From: Chitinophagales bacterium
GTDB taxonomy: Bacteria; Bacteroidota; Bacteroidia; Chitinophagales; Chitinophagaceae
NCBI GenBank assembly: GCA_015654595.1
Contig: JAATGQ010000077.1
Span: forward strand, 1 to 37,255
DNA length: 37,255 nt
Direction of reading: 5' to 3'
Each line of letters begins with the position of its first letter. The first letter of the stretch is position 1. Under the pieces are notes generated by a model. The model did not search any database. It saw nothing but the letters and a program-made list of their open reading frames with translations, and was not told the DNA's origin. The translations under genes and the position numbers were made by a program. Of this stretch, positions 6,775-15,919 are shown piece after piece.

Positions 6775-8463
6775 ATGATCAGCCTCTGGAAAAAAATAAA
6801 AAGGGTGTTGACGCGCCGTGAACGACGTCGTATGAGAGGGCTTATCCTCGGGGATGTTGTCATCAGCGTGCTGGATATCGTATTTCTGGCCGTCCTGCTT
6901 TTCATTGTCAATTATTACACGCAGCCGGACCGGGCAAGGATGTTTATGCATCTGCCCGGCCGGTTTTTGTTATTGCCCGGCCCCTTGGGACTGGGTTTGC
7001 TGTTTTTGTTGTTTTGCGTAAAAAATGGAGCGGGTTTTATACTCTACCGGGAGCAATGCCGGTTCATATCGGCGGTTGCTCTGAGGATTTCACAGGACAA
7101 AATGAGCGCCTATCTTTCTGGTGGCTACACTAACTTTGCTGCCGTAGATTCGGCTCTTCATATCCGTAAGATCGCGCATGAGCCGGTAGAATTTGGTCAG
7201 CATGTCCTGGCTGGCGTACAGCAGGCGGTGACACAGTCGGTATTGATCCTTCTGAGTATCCTGGCTTTGCTTATATTTAATGCCTGGATGTTTATCTGGT
7301 TGTTTTTGGTTCTGATGCCCCCTCTAGCGCTTTTGTTCCGACTGATCAGGAGCAGGCTTCGCATCGTAAAGGCGGACGCACAGACCAACATGGTCGGGAC
7401 GCTGCGTCACTTGCAGGAAGGGCTGGGCGGTTATGTGGAAAGCCATGTCTATGAGAAACAGGGATTTTTCCTGCGGCGGTATGTTTCCTTTCAGCGTCTT
7501 TTCAACCGCTATTTTTCTGAACTGTTGGTGGTACAAGGGATTCCGAACCGAATGATGGAGTTGTTCGTACTTCTCGGATTGCTGGCATTGGTGCTCGTAC
7601 GGATGCACGGCAGCGGGAATGTCGTAATGACGCTGGGAGCTTTTATGGCTGCCGCTTATAAGATCATTCCGGGACTGGTTAAATTGTTGACGATTGGGGG
7701 ACAGATAAAGAACTACATGTACACCCTGGAAGGGATGCCGGAGGCAATAGAGGAGAAGAAGGAGACAACGGTAAACATGGACCAGATCGGTAAACTGGAA
7801 TTTAAAGAGGTTAAATTTGGATATGAAGGACGTGAACCGATCATCGATCGACTGAACTTTGCAGTACACAGCGGTGATCTTGTAGGATTAACGGGCGTTT
7901 CGGGAAAGGGAAAGACGACCGTCCTGAACCTGGCGCTTGGTTTTCTAAAGCCGGCTTCCGGCGCCGTATTTATCAACGGAAGAAAAGCCAGCGGATACTA
8001 CCGTCGTGTGGCCTATGTAAAACAACAACCCTTCGTCATACACGACACTATCTTGAAAAATATCCTGCTGGATGATACTACCCCCGACTGGACGAAGCTG
8101 GGTCGGGTGATTGAAGTGGCAGGGCTGGAGCCGCTGATCAACTCTTTTCCAGAAGGATTGGGCGGCGTCATCATGGAGCAGGGACGTAATATCAGTGGAG
8201 GACAGCGGCAGCGGATCGCGATCGCGCGTGCTTTGTATAAGGATGCCGACCTGATCTTACTGGACGAGCCTTTCAATGAGCTGGATGCCGCTTCGGAAGC
8301 GTTACTCCTGTTGCATTTTGCTAATTTGGCCCGGGAGGGAAAGATCGTCCTGCTGATCACACATAATAAGAAAAGCTTGAGTTACTGTAATAAAATCATT
8401 TCATTGGATGACTGCACGACGTCGTACCTTGATCATCCTGTCGCCGGCTTTTCCAGGGGATGA
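6775..8463 (+). CDS. ABC exporter, fused membrane and ATPase domains
   Basis: 562 residues from ATG 6775 (a TTG three bases upstream is less likely). Residues about 20-320 form the type I exporter membrane domain with hydrophobic helices. The ATPase domain has Walker A GVSGKGKTT (about 373-381), Q-loop VKQQPF, signature ISGGQRQRIAIARAL (about 472), Walker B LILLDEPF with catalytic Glu (about 492) and the switch His in ITHN (about 527). It works as a dimer. Its place next to glycosyltransferases suggests a PglK/MsbA-like flippase for a lipid-linked glycan; that substrate is inference. The last 56 bases overlap the GT4 gene. Confidence 0.9.
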   Translation: MISLWKKIKRVLTRRERRRMRGLILGDVVISVLDIVFLAVLLFIVNYYTQPDRARMFMHLPGRFLLLPGPLGLGLLFLLFCVKNGAGFILYREQCRFISAVALRISQDKMSAYLSGGYTNFAAVDSALHIRKIAHEPVEFGQHVLAGVQQAVTQSVLILLSILALLIFNAWMFIWLFLVLMPPLALLFRLIRSRLRIVKADAQTNMVGTLRHLQEGLGGYVESHVYEKQGFFLRRYVSFQRLFNRYFSELLVVQGIPNRMMELFVLLGLLALVLVRMHGSGNVVMTLGAFMAAAYKIIPGLVKLLTIGGQIKNYMYTLEGMPEAIEEKKETTVNMDQIGKLEFKEVKFGYEGREPIIDRLNFAVHSGDLVGLTGVSGKGKTTVLNLALGFLKPASGAVFINGRKASGYYRRVAYVKQQPFVIHDTILKNILLDDTTPDWTKLGRVIEVAGLEPLINSFPEGLGGVIMEQGRNISGGQRQRIAIARALYKDADLILLDEPFNELDAASEALLLLHFANLAREGKIVLLITHNKKSLSYCNKIISLDDCTTSYLDHPVAGFSRG

Positions 8464-9472
8464 GCAGGATGTCAACTGGGTTCCATCACAGGCTTTACTG
8501 GTCCGTTCGCTGATCGAAAGGGATCCGGACCTGTCTGTCGTGGTTTTGTCTTTTTTATATCCTTCAACCACCGTCTCGTATCAGTGGCATGGGGCAGAAG
8601 TGATCCCCTTTGACGGCATGAAGGCGCGCAAGTGGCGGCGATTACTGCTGTGGAGACGGGTGATCAAGACCTTAAAGGCCATCTGCGGCCGCGATGAGGT
8701 TGTTGGCCTGCTGAGCTTCTGGTGCCATGAAACGGCCCTGGTAGGGTCCTGGTTCGGTAGGCGGCATGGACTGACGCACCGCTGCTGGATACTGGGACAA
8801 GACGCACGCGCCTTCAACCGATGGGTGAAATTCGTCCGCCCCCAGGCGGAAGAACTGGTGGCCATGTCGCCATTTTTACAAAAGACTTTTCTCCGGAATC
8901 ATGGGATACGACCGGCACGGGTCGTGCCCAACGGCATAAGACAAGACCTCTTTCAGCTCCAACCTGGTGTCGAGCGCGATATTGATCTCCTGGGCGTAGG
9001 CTCCCTCCAGCAGCTAAAGCAATACCATTTATTCGTAGAGGTAGTCTCCCAACTGCGTACATGGCGGCCGGGGATCAACGCGGTACTTTGCGGGGGCGGC
9101 GAAGAAAAAGACAGACTGGAGAAAATGATTGAAGTCGAAGGCCTCGGCGCCTGCTGCCGGTTATTGGGCGAAGTTCCGCATCCGGAAGCACTGCAGCTGA
9201 TGCAGCGGACAAAGATCTTATTGCATCCTTCTTCTTATGAAGGGTATAGTACCGTCGCCCTGGAGGCACTATATGCGGGGGCGCACGTCGTCAGCTTTTG
9301 CGATCCGATGGATGGGGAGAATGATCGCTGGCATGTAGTACATAACACCGTGGAGATGCTGGAAAAAGTAATGGAATTGCTGGGCAGCCCTTTTACGGAA
9401 TATGAACCCTTACTCGTACACTCGATGGCTGATGTTGCCGATGAGATAAAGAGCCTGTTTATTCACCATTGA
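8408..9472 (+). CDS. GT4-family glycosyltransferase
   Basis: 354 residues, GT-B fold. The C-terminal donor-binding half has GVGSLQQLKQYHLFVEVVSQL, LCGGGEEKDRLEKM, LLGEVPHPEALQLMQR and the conserved HPSSYEGYSTVALEALYAG (about 271-289) with the EGYS...E pair that contacts the nucleotide sugar. It would transfer a sugar from a nucleotide donor to a growing glycan on the cytoplasmic face. It starts 56 bases inside the ABC exporter gene, so the two are translationally coupled, and ends tail-to-tail with the amidohydrolase gene, overlapping it by 14 bases. Sugar and linkage cannot be read from sequence. Confidence 0.9.
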   Translation: MTARRRTLIILSPAFPGDEQDVNWVPSQALLVRSLIERDPDLSVVVLSFLYPSTTVSYQWHGAEVIPFDGMKARKWRRLLLWRRVIKTLKAICGRDEVVGLLSFWCHETALVGSWFGRRHGLTHRCWILGQDARAFNRWVKFVRPQAEELVAMSPFLQKTFLRNHGIRPARVVPNGIRQDLFQLQPGVERDIDLLGVGSLQQLKQYHLFVEVVSQLRTWRPGINAVLCGGGEEKDRLEKMIEVEGLGACCRLLGEVPHPEALQLMQRTKILLHPSSYEGYSTVALEALYAGAHVVSFCDPMDGENDRWHVVHNTVEMLEKVMELLGSPFTEYEPLLVHSMADVADEIKSLFIHH

Positions 9473-10511
9473 CGGGTATTTTGAAAGAGGGATAATACTC
9501 CCGGATGGATTTGAGAAGGACAGGAAGGTCGCCATACACATATTTACGGATTCCATTGACCTGCACCGGATAGAAATCTTTGGCCGGCAGTTCGGATACA
9601 AGCTCCTCATCGAACAGACGGACCTGCCCGTTGCGCAGCACCAGCAGGATGTTTTCGGGGTTGAGGGAATAAAATGTATCCCAGCGGGAACCATTGGCCG
9701 CAGCCGGACGGGCGACGACGATGTCGGAAGGATAGTCGTCCAACCCCCAGATGGCGGCTGGGGCTTTTGTCAGCATATCGAAGAGTTCTGCGTCACCGGT
9801 CATTTGCTGTTTCCTGGCAAATCTCAGTTGCTCCCAGAGATTCCAACTTCCTGTAAGAGTAGAGTCGGTACCAAAAAGAATGGAAGTCTTCTGTTTCAGC
9901 CGGTCGATCATGGCCGTTTGACCGAGCAGGAAGTAATTGGAGGATGGACTCCATACCAGGGCTGTAAAAGCTTCTGCCTGGTCTTCGTTCATGGCTACAC
10001 CGTGTATGCCAACCAGTTTTCTGCGAAAGAGATTCCATTTGATCAGCCGGTTGATCTCCTCATGAGCGAGTTTGTCTGTGCCTTCGCCAATATGAATAGA
10101 TACTGGCTGCTTGCCTGGCCTTAAGTTTAGTTTCAGCCGCCAGTGTTTTTCGCCTTGCACGGAATGCAGGCTGGGAGATTCCTGAAAGACACGGATGAGG
10201 TCGTTGGAGACGGGCAGTCTCTTTCCATGATGCACAACGGTAGTGATGCCGTTAAGCAGATTTTTATAGAGTCCCCAACGGATACGCAAAGCGCTGGGGA
10301 TCTGTAGTACTTTCCTGATATTTTCCTTGTTGACAGTATGGATGTCTCTTCCCCATTCGGTATAATTGGGATATACACGATTGCCGGTCAACGGAAAACA
10401 GTTGAAGTCGAGGTGATCATGAGAATTGATCAGCCCGGGAAAGACCAGCACTTGTTTAAAGCGCAGCGTTGCACCGCTGGAAAGTGTTATATCGGTATCT
10501 TTTAGAGTCAT
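9459..10511 (-). CDS. Amidohydrolase-superfamily metal-dependent hydrolase
   Basis: 350 residues. PGLINSHDHLDFN (25-37) has the HxH metal site (His31, His33), followed by a barrel with SIHIGEG and GIHGVAMNE supplying further His, and LFGTDSTLTG supplying the catalytic Asp. This is the cytosine-deaminase/chlorohydrolase branch of PF01979. Its ATG overlaps the stop of the GT9 gene (ATGA), so it is the third gene of a GT2-GT9-hydrolase operon and presumably deacetylates, deaminates or trims a glycan intermediate. The frame is open further upstream but that part lies antisense-free inside the GT9 gene and is not needed. Exact substrate unknown. Confidence 0.85.
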   Translation of the reverse strand: MTLKDTDITLSSGATLRFKQVLVFPGLINSHDHLDFNCFPLTGNRVYPNYTEWGRDIHTVNKENIRKVLQIPSALRIRWGLYKNLLNGITTVVHHGKRLPVSNDLIRVFQESPSLHSVQGEKHWRLKLNLRPGKQPVSIHIGEGTDKLAHEEINRLIKWNLFRRKLVGIHGVAMNEDQAEAFTALVWSPSSNYFLLGQTAMIDRLKQKTSILFGTDSTLTGSWNLWEQLRFARKQQMTGDAELFDMLTKAPAAIWGLDDYPSDIVVARPAAANGSRWDTFYSLNPENILLVLRNGQVRLFDEELVSELPAKDFYPVQVNGIRKYVYGDLPVLLKSIREYYPSFKIPVNGE

Positions 10512-11539
10512 ACTAGCTGTTGTACTTTTTTGTAAAGACCCCATCCTATTTCGGCCACCTTTTCGGGTGTCCACCGGGTTAGGCAATGGACATCGCCATG
10601 ACGGCATTTCTCCTGCATGCAATTGCCGCAAGGCAGATCGTGTGATCCAAGCAAAAGACTGTGTTCCCCAAGAGGGCGGGACCAGTCGCTCCGCGTCCCG
10701 CCAAAAAGCGCAAGAGTTGGAGTGCCGCCCACCCAGGCCATATGCATAAGACCGGAGTCTTCGGACAGGACCAGCGACGCATGTTGTAATACGGCAAAAG
10801 CCTCGGATGGGGTTGTCTTACCAATAAGATAAAAAAGCCGGTCGCCGAGTTCATTCTTTAACCAATCGGCTTTTGCAGCGATAAAGTTGGTTCCCATGAT
10901 CACAAATCGGGCGTTAGGCTGATATTCCTGCCACCGACGGGCAAATTGTGCGTAATAGGACAGCGGCCAGTTGCGCGTCTCAAACGCCCCTGCAGGGTTG
11001 AGGACCACGAACGGGTCGGTTTGGTTCCAGCCGGCGTCGGACAGCGGCATAGTTCCATGATCCGGTTCTTTAAACCGGAGACGACAATCCATATCGTTAC
11101 CGCCAAGGCCAACAGCCTCGATGGTAGCCTTATAACGGTGTCCCGCCGGCGCCGGAGAGTACTTGTCAAAGATAGACCAGGCTTTTGGCCGCAGCAGTTT
11201 TACAAGCGTTCTGCTCATAAGATTATTTTGCAGATCGATGACGACGTCGTACCGCTGCAGGAATAGGGTGGGGATAAAAAGGGAGAGATGGACCAGCTGC
11301 TTTTTGAAATTCCGCTCGCCGCCGAAGGCAAAGACCTTATCGAACAGCTCCAGCTTTTTGGGCAGATCCTTTGTTTCCTGGCGGGTCAGCAGATCAAGTT
11401 TTGTCGTTGCAGGCAGGCGGTTTCGGAGGTGCTGGATATAAGGAAGCGTAATGACGACATCGCCCATAGCCTGCCATCGGATGACGAGCACTTTTTTGGG
11501 CGGCTGAGACGATGTCCATGGCTGAGCGGGGATGATCAT
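10508..11539 (-). CDS. GT9-family (heptosyltransferase-like) glycosyltransferase
   Basis: 343 residues. KVLVIRWQAMGDVVITLP (16-33) is the N-terminal signature of the ADP-heptose:LPS heptosyltransferase family; DVVIDLQNN, VVLNPAGAFETRNWP and LVLSEDSGLMHMAW match later conserved strands, the last being the donor-binding loop. It acts at the cytoplasmic side on a lipid-linked or core glycan; donor identity (heptose or other) is not determined. A short Cys-rich patch near the C-terminus (CGNCMQEKCRHGDVHC) with four cysteines is seen in many members. It is coupled by ATGA overlaps to the GT2 gene upstream and the amidohydrolase downstream. Confidence 0.9.
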   Translation of the reverse strand: MIIPAQPWTSSQPPKKVLVIRWQAMGDVVITLPYIQHLRNRLPATTKLDLLTRQETKDLPKKLELFDKVFAFGGERNFKKQLVHLSLFIPTLFLQRYDVVIDLQNNLMSRTLVKLLRPKAWSIFDKYSPAPAGHRYKATIEAVGLGGNDMDCRLRFKEPDHGTMPLSDAGWNQTDPFVVLNPAGAFETRNWPLSYYAQFARRWQEYQPNARFVIMGTNFIAAKADWLKNELGDRLFYLIGKTTPSEAFAVLQHASLVLSEDSGLMHMAWVGGTPTLALFGGTRSDWSRPLGEHSLLLGSHDLPCGNCMQEKCRHGDVHCLTRWTPEKVAEIGWGLYKKVQQLV

Positions 11540-12540
11540 ATCGGTTCGATTACACGTTGAGATTGACGACGGCCCAGGGTATAGGGATTTTTATTGGTGG
11601 CGACGAGCCGCAGACTGTGGAGAACGGCATGGAGCATAGGGCCGTTGCGTTTGGCCAGGAAAAAAAGACTGTGGCCCACCAGTGACCAGAGAAGCCATCC
11701 CTTTTTTACGTGTTTAAGGGCCGGTTTTGTCTGGCGGAAATAATCGAGCGCCAGGGTTCGACGGAACCAGGAGACAGGTATGTCGAGACGGTTTCCCAAT
11801 TCGTGATGATGATAGACAAAGGCCGTAGTGACGACATGGATAGAGAAACCCGGAAAGCCTGCGGCTACTCCGTAATTGTCGCCTATGCCATGCCGGTCAA
11901 GCACTTCGTCATAGGGTGACTGGAGCAGACAATCTTTCCTGACAAGAGAAGCGCCGAGACCAAAGACCGGCGTAATGAACGCGTTGCCTGAAAAATTAGT
12001 GAGAACGGGCCACCCGGCTTTCGACAGGTGATTGCCTTTGTGCTGGTAGAACTTTTTTACATGCCTGGCCAATCCATGGCTTGCTTTGCATTCGATCTCT
12101 CCCCAGATGCTTTGCTGAAAAAGCCAGGCCCAGAGGAGCCGTGCAAACGACGTTACAGGATAGTTGCTTTGCCATTGGTCCTGTTCTTTCTGAAGAACAT
12201 GACCAGAGACGGCATTGACATCTGGATTTTGTTCGATATACCTCATCAGGGTGCCGAGATAGTCGGCGGGGATCTCTATGTCGTCGTCGCAGAGGAAGAT
12301 CCAATCGCCCGCGGCTGCTCGGATGCCGGCATTGCGTTGGATGCAAACGGACTTTTCTGCCGGCAGATAAAAAACAGGGCATTGCTGGAAAGGGGCCAGA
12401 TCTTCCGGGGAAAGGCGATCCTCACCCGAATCGACTATGATGATCTCCTGTAGAGGATGGCTCGACCGGCTGAGATTTTCCAGTACGGATAACACCCGGT
12501 GTTTTCGGTTGCAGGTCGGAATGACGACACTTATTGCCAT
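11536..12540 (-). CDS. GT2-family glycosyltransferase
   Basis: 334 residues. MAISVVIPTCNRKHRVL at the N-terminus is the GT-A nucleotide-binding strand, and DWIFLCDDDIEIP (79-91) holds the acidic metal-binding motif. A positionally later GNAFITPVFGLGASLVRKD and DNYGVAAGF act as acceptor-side elements. The C-terminal WLLWSLVGHSLFFLAK is hydrophobic and may touch the membrane. I place the start at ATG 12540: the frame stays open to 13458, but that stretch is antisense to the radical SAM gene and does not resemble a GT2. First gene of a three-gene minus-strand operon, divergent from the radical SAM fusion gene. Confidence 0.9.
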   Translation of the reverse strand: MAISVVIPTCNRKHRVLSVLENLSRSSHPLQEIIIVDSGEDRLSPEDLAPFQQCPVFYLPAEKSVCIQRNAGIRAAAGDWIFLCDDDIEIPADYLGTLMRYIEQNPDVNAVSGHVLQKEQDQWQSNYPVTSFARLLWAWLFQQSIWGEIECKASHGLARHVKKFYQHKGNHLSKAGWPVLTNFSGNAFITPVFGLGASLVRKDCLLQSPYDEVLDRHGIGDNYGVAAGFPGFSIHVVTTAFVYHHHELGNRLDIPVSWFRRTLALDYFRQTKPALKHVKKGWLLWSLVGHSLFFLAKRNGPMLHAVLHSLRLVATNKNPYTLGRRQSQRVIEPI

Positions 12541-12613
12541 AACAAGAACAAACGTTTTTCCGGCGCCAGGGGTTGCCAGGCATCCTTTGCGGAGAAGGAC
12601 GCGTTTGTTATGG
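12537..12613. promoter_or_regulatory. Divergent control region with mirrored start contexts
   Basis: Both divergent genes begin in the identical context TTGTTATGG: 12605-12613 on the plus strand and 12545-12537 on the minus strand, with CGTTTGTT nearby on each side (12602-12609 plus; a copy near 12547-12554 minus). Thus a 9-bp inverted repeat spans both translation starts, 59 bases apart. This may coordinate the two transcripts; no clear TAnnTTTG element is visible. Confidence 0.4.
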
Positions 12614-14994
12614 GTATGAATACCGTTTTGTTTTCCCACTCTTACTTTATGCGTTTTGACCCAAAACAGTGGAAAGGCGCTCAGCCTTACCCTCCGCTGG
12701 CAACGATCGGCGCCGCTGCCTTGCTGAGGGAGAATGGTTTTCGGGTCTCGCTTTTTGATACGATGTTTACGGAAGAGGCTGACGCCGTCCTCGCTCCATT
12801 GGAGAAGGAAAAGCCTGATTTTTTTGTGATCTATGACGATGGGTTCAACTATCTGACAAAAATGTGCCTGACGAATATGCGGGAGGCTGCCTTTCGTATG
12901 ATCGCACATGCGCGGCAGCGCGGGTCGGTAGTGATCGTATCGAGTTCGGATTCGACGGATCACTATCGCCAGTACCTTGAAATGGGAGCCGACTTTGTCG
13001 TCCTCGGCGAAGGTGAACAGTCCTTGCTGGAATTGACGTCGGCTTATCGTGCAGGACAAACTGATTTTTCGGGTATCGAAGGACTGGCCTGGATGCAGGA
13101 TGGAAAGGTCATCCGGTCGGCTGCCCGAAAGGTGATGAAGGACCTCGACGCTCTGCCGCTGCCAGCCTGGGACCTGGTCGATATAGAACAATACCGGTCC
13201 GTCTGGATGAAGGCGCACGGATATTTCTCCCTTAATATCAGCACTACAAGGGGGTGCCCGTTCAAATGCAACTGGTGCGCCAAACCGATCTATGGCAATC
13301 GCTATCATGCAAGAAGCCCCCGGCATGTCGTAAAAGAACTGCAGCTTTTGAAAGAACGCTATGGGTTTGATCATATCTGGATGTGTGATGATATTTTTGG
13401 ACTGAAACCGGGTTGGGTTCATGAATTTGCAGATCTTGTCGAAGCCGCTGGCCTGCAATTCGGGTTCAAGATCCAGTCGAGGGCCGATCTGCTTTTGCAG
13501 GAGAACTATGTCAGGGATCTGGCAAGAGCAGGTTGTGAAAACAGCTGGATGGGAGCGGAGAGCGGCTCTCAGAAAATCCTCGATGCGATGGATAAAGGGA
13601 CAAAGGTGGAACAGATAGAAGAGGCTACGGTATTGTTGAGGCGTTATCGGATCAAGCCGTCGTTCTTTATACAGTTCGGGTACCCCGGTGAGACAAAAGA
13701 AGATATTGAAATGACGGTCCGGATGATCAATCGGCTGCTGCCCGACAGTATCGGTATATCTGTTTCTTATCCTTTACCAGGCACCGTCTTTTATGAACGC
13801 GTAAAAGCCGAGCTGAAAGAGAAGACAAACTGGACGGATTCGGACGAATTGAAATTTATGTTTAAAAACACATATCAACCAGCCTATTACCGCAGACTGC
13901 ACCGGTATGTGCATAAGAGCTATCACTGGCATATGGCCTTGCAGCAGATGCGGTTATTGCTTTGCGGGAAGACGAAGTGGGATGTGAAGGGCATCCGGAA
14001 AGCCGCATCGATGTTGTGGTATTGGCCAGCGGCAGCAATGGACAAGCTGCGGCTTCGGCGTCTTGCGGGAGAAGAGCAGGGAAATGACGGACGAGGACCG
14101 GACGATCCGCCAAGGCAGGGCAAGCCTGCAGCGGGTGAGGCATCGACCGGAGATCACGTACCACAACCGGCCTTAGAGGCAGGACCAGACCTGAACGATC
14201 AACAGGCCGCGGCAGCGTTTAGCCGGCAATCGACAGGCTTTGACGCGTATGATGCCACCAATACGATCATACATTATAAACGGCATCGGGTGAGGAGCCA
14301 TGTATTGCGCTATATGCCTGCAGAGGGAAACATCCTGGAATTGAATGCGGGGACCGGAACCGACGCGCTTTATTTTGCTTCTCAGGGGTATAAGGTCCAC
14401 GCCACGGATATCGCAGAGGGGATGATCGGCCGCATGAAGGAGAAAGTAAAATTGCAGGGAATGGAGGACAGGATGACGATAGAGAAATGTTCCTTTAACG
14501 AACTGGCCGGCCTTCGTCAGAAGGGGCCCTACGATCTTATCTTTTCCAACTTCGCGGGTTTGAATTGTGCCAGGGATCTGGACCAGGTGCTTCAATCGAT
14601 GGAGCCGCTGATAAAGCCGGGAGGACAGATCACGCTGGTGATCCTTCCTGCTTTTAGTTTGTGGGAGACCGCGATGGTCTTCAAAGGAAAATTCAGGACG
14701 GCATTCAGACGGCTGCTGCATACAAAAAAGGGGACGGATTCCCGGGTAGAAGGTGTCTCTTTTAAATGTTGGTATTATTCTCCAAAGTATGTGATGCGGG
14801 CGCTGGGTGACTCCTTTACGGTCCTGGGATTGGAAGGGCTTTGTACGCTGGTGCCGCCGTCCTATATAGAACATTTCGCAGAAAAGCATCCGAAAGTATA
14901 TCGGACGCTTCAAAAGCTGGAAGACAAGTGGAAAGGGAAATGGCCCTGGAGAACTATTGGCGATTACTATATTCTTTCACTGCGGAAGAAGTAG
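12610..14994 (+). CDS. B12-binding radical SAM protein fused to SAM-dependent methyltransferase
   Basis: 794 residues from ATG 12610 (12616 also possible). Residues 1-150 look like a B12-binding Rossmann domain (HSYF-RFDPKQW start, PPLATIGAAALLRENG, GADFVVLGEGEQSLLEL). The radical SAM core has TRGCPFKCNWC with Cys216, Cys220 and Cys223 for the 4Fe-4S cluster, then MGAESGSQKILDAMDKG and FFIQFGYPGETKEDI. A Pro/Gly/Glu-rich linker (about 485-535) leads to a class I methyltransferase with motif I ELNAGTGTD (577-585). These two activities are usually on separate proteins. Likely role: C-methylation or rearrangement of a lipid or sugar in this glycan locus. Its 3' end overlaps the convergent nucleotidyltransferase gene by 41 bases. 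Confidence 0.88.
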   Translation: MGMNTVLFSHSYFMRFDPKQWKGAQPYPPLATIGAAALLRENGFRVSLFDTMFTEEADAVLAPLEKEKPDFFVIYDDGFNYLTKMCLTNMREAAFRMIAHARQRGSVVIVSSSDSTDHYRQYLEMGADFVVLGEGEQSLLELTSAYRAGQTDFSGIEGLAWMQDGKVIRSAARKVMKDLDALPLPAWDLVDIEQYRSVWMKAHGYFSLNISTTRGCPFKCNWCAKPIYGNRYHARSPRHVVKELQLLKERYGFDHIWMCDDIFGLKPGWVHEFADLVEAAGLQFGFKIQSRADLLLQENYVRDLARAGCENSWMGAESGSQKILDAMDKGTKVEQIEEATVLLRRYRIKPSFFIQFGYPGETKEDIEMTVRMINRLLPDSIGISVSYPLPGTVFYERVKAELKEKTNWTDSDELKFMFKNTYQPAYYRRLHRYVHKSYHWHMALQQMRLLLCGKTKWDVKGIRKAASMLWYWPAAAMDKLRLRRLAGEEQGNDGRGPDDPPRQGKPAAGEASTGDHVPQPALEAGPDLNDQQAAAAFSRQSTGFDAYDATNTIIHYKRHRVRSHVLRYMPAEGNILELNAGTGTDALYFASQGYKVHATDIAEGMIGRMKEKVKLQGMEDRMTIEKCSFNELAGLRQKGPYDLIFSNFAGLNCARDLDQVLQSMEPLIKPGGQITLVILPAFSLWETAMVFKGKFRTAFRRLLHTKKGTDSRVEGVSFKCWYYSPKYVMRALGDSFTVLGLEGLCTLVPPSYIEHFAEKHPKVYRTLQKLEDKWKGKWPWRTIGDYYILSLRKK

Positions 14995-15889
14995 TGTGGA
15001 GCGCCTGATCCAGTTTGTTTTGAAAGTGCGAAAGCACTTTTTGCTGGAAGGCTGCGGGGTTGGGACGGGCGAAGTGTTTGGAACATTGAAGGGACAACAC
15101 GATACCTTTCATATCGAGCCGCTGCTCTTCTTCTTTCTGCTTCCAACGGCGTTGTGTCAGTTGATGCAGATAATTGTCGAGCCACTTGCCCATCGGGTTG
15201 TTGAACAGGAACTCAATGAATTGTTTTAACAGCGAGTCTTTTGGATGATGACTGGCTTTTACAGGACGACGACGGTAGTTGGGAAGGAAGCGGCTGGCCC
15301 AGGCATTGGCGCGGAACAGACGGGTGATGCTGGCGCCGCCGCTTGCAGGCATCAGGGTGATGAGTTCGGTGGCGGTAAAGATATTCTTTTCCTTTATCTC
15401 GAGCGCCTCTTCGTCGATATAGTAATTCATACAATACCGATGCTGTCTGCCGCGGAGAAAGGTCAGCTTCTTGTAGAAATGCATGATCGTCCTGGCGATC
15501 CAGAGCCGCCCGGGCTGGGTAATGATAAAGTAATCGATATCTGCGTTGGGGCCGGCGCAGCGTTTGGATAAAGAACCGGAGATACATATACCGCGGACGA
15601 AGGGAAACTGGTAAAGAAAGCGGCTGTTCCTGACAGCGATGTCGAGAAGGAAGTCTGCATGCCGTCGGCCCGCCAGCCGTTGTTCTACCAACAGAGGATT
15701 GTCTCGCAGCGAATAGAAGTCGCCCAGCTGGAAGATGCGCCCCTCCTGCATCAGCAGGCTTAGCTGTTTTTCCAATACAGGAGCAGGGGCTTCCTGGTCG
15801 AGAAAGAATTGGATGTCTTCCAGGTTAACGGGATAGCTGAAGATATCGAAGTAAGCCATCACTTTTAGTATGCTTGTCTGTAGTTCCAT
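14954..15889 (-). CDS. Nucleotidyltransferase-domain protein with N-terminal winged helix
   Basis: 311 residues. The first 60 or so (ILKVMAYFDIFSYPVNLEDIQFFL...GRIFQLGDFYSL) look like a winged-helix domain. Next comes GICISGSLSKRCAGPNADIDYFIIT (100-124), the polymerase-beta-type nucleotidyltransferase motif: Gly105-Ser106 and the metal-binding Asp117 and Asp119. The helical C-terminal third is not recognised. Such proteins are found beside radical SAM and glycosyltransferase genes, but I do not know a defined reaction; nucleotide transfer to a sugar, lipid or protein is possible. Convergent with the radical SAM fusion gene and divergent from the sugar transferase gene. Confidence 0.85.
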   Translation of the reverse strand: MELQTSILKVMAYFDIFSYPVNLEDIQFFLDQEAPAPVLEKQLSLLMQEGRIFQLGDFYSLRDNPLLVEQRLAGRRHADFLLDIAVRNSRFLYQFPFVRGICISGSLSKRCAGPNADIDYFIITQPGRLWIARTIMHFYKKLTFLRGRQHRYCMNYYIDEEALEIKEKNIFTATELITLMPASGGASITRLFRANAWASRFLPNYRRRPVKASHHPKDSLLKQFIEFLFNNPMGKWLDNYLHQLTQRRWKQKEEEQRLDMKGIVLSLQCSKHFARPNPAAFQQKVLSHFQNKLDQALHTTSSAVKEYSNRQ

Positions 15890-15919
15890 ACGAAATAGAA
15901 CGCATGTAAACTTTCAGCA

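Noticed and set aside
10512..10631. Upstream extension of the amidohydrolase frame
   Set aside because: Overlaps the GT9 gene; the ATGA junction at 10508-10511 gives a standard start and normal length.
12541..13458. 306-codon N-terminal extension of the GT2 gene
   Set aside because: Lies antisense to the radical SAM core; GT2 signature starts exactly at ATG 12540.
14173..14913. 246-codon minus-strand frame inside the methyltransferase part
   Set aside because: No domain resemblance; the plus strand encodes a clear class I methyltransferase.
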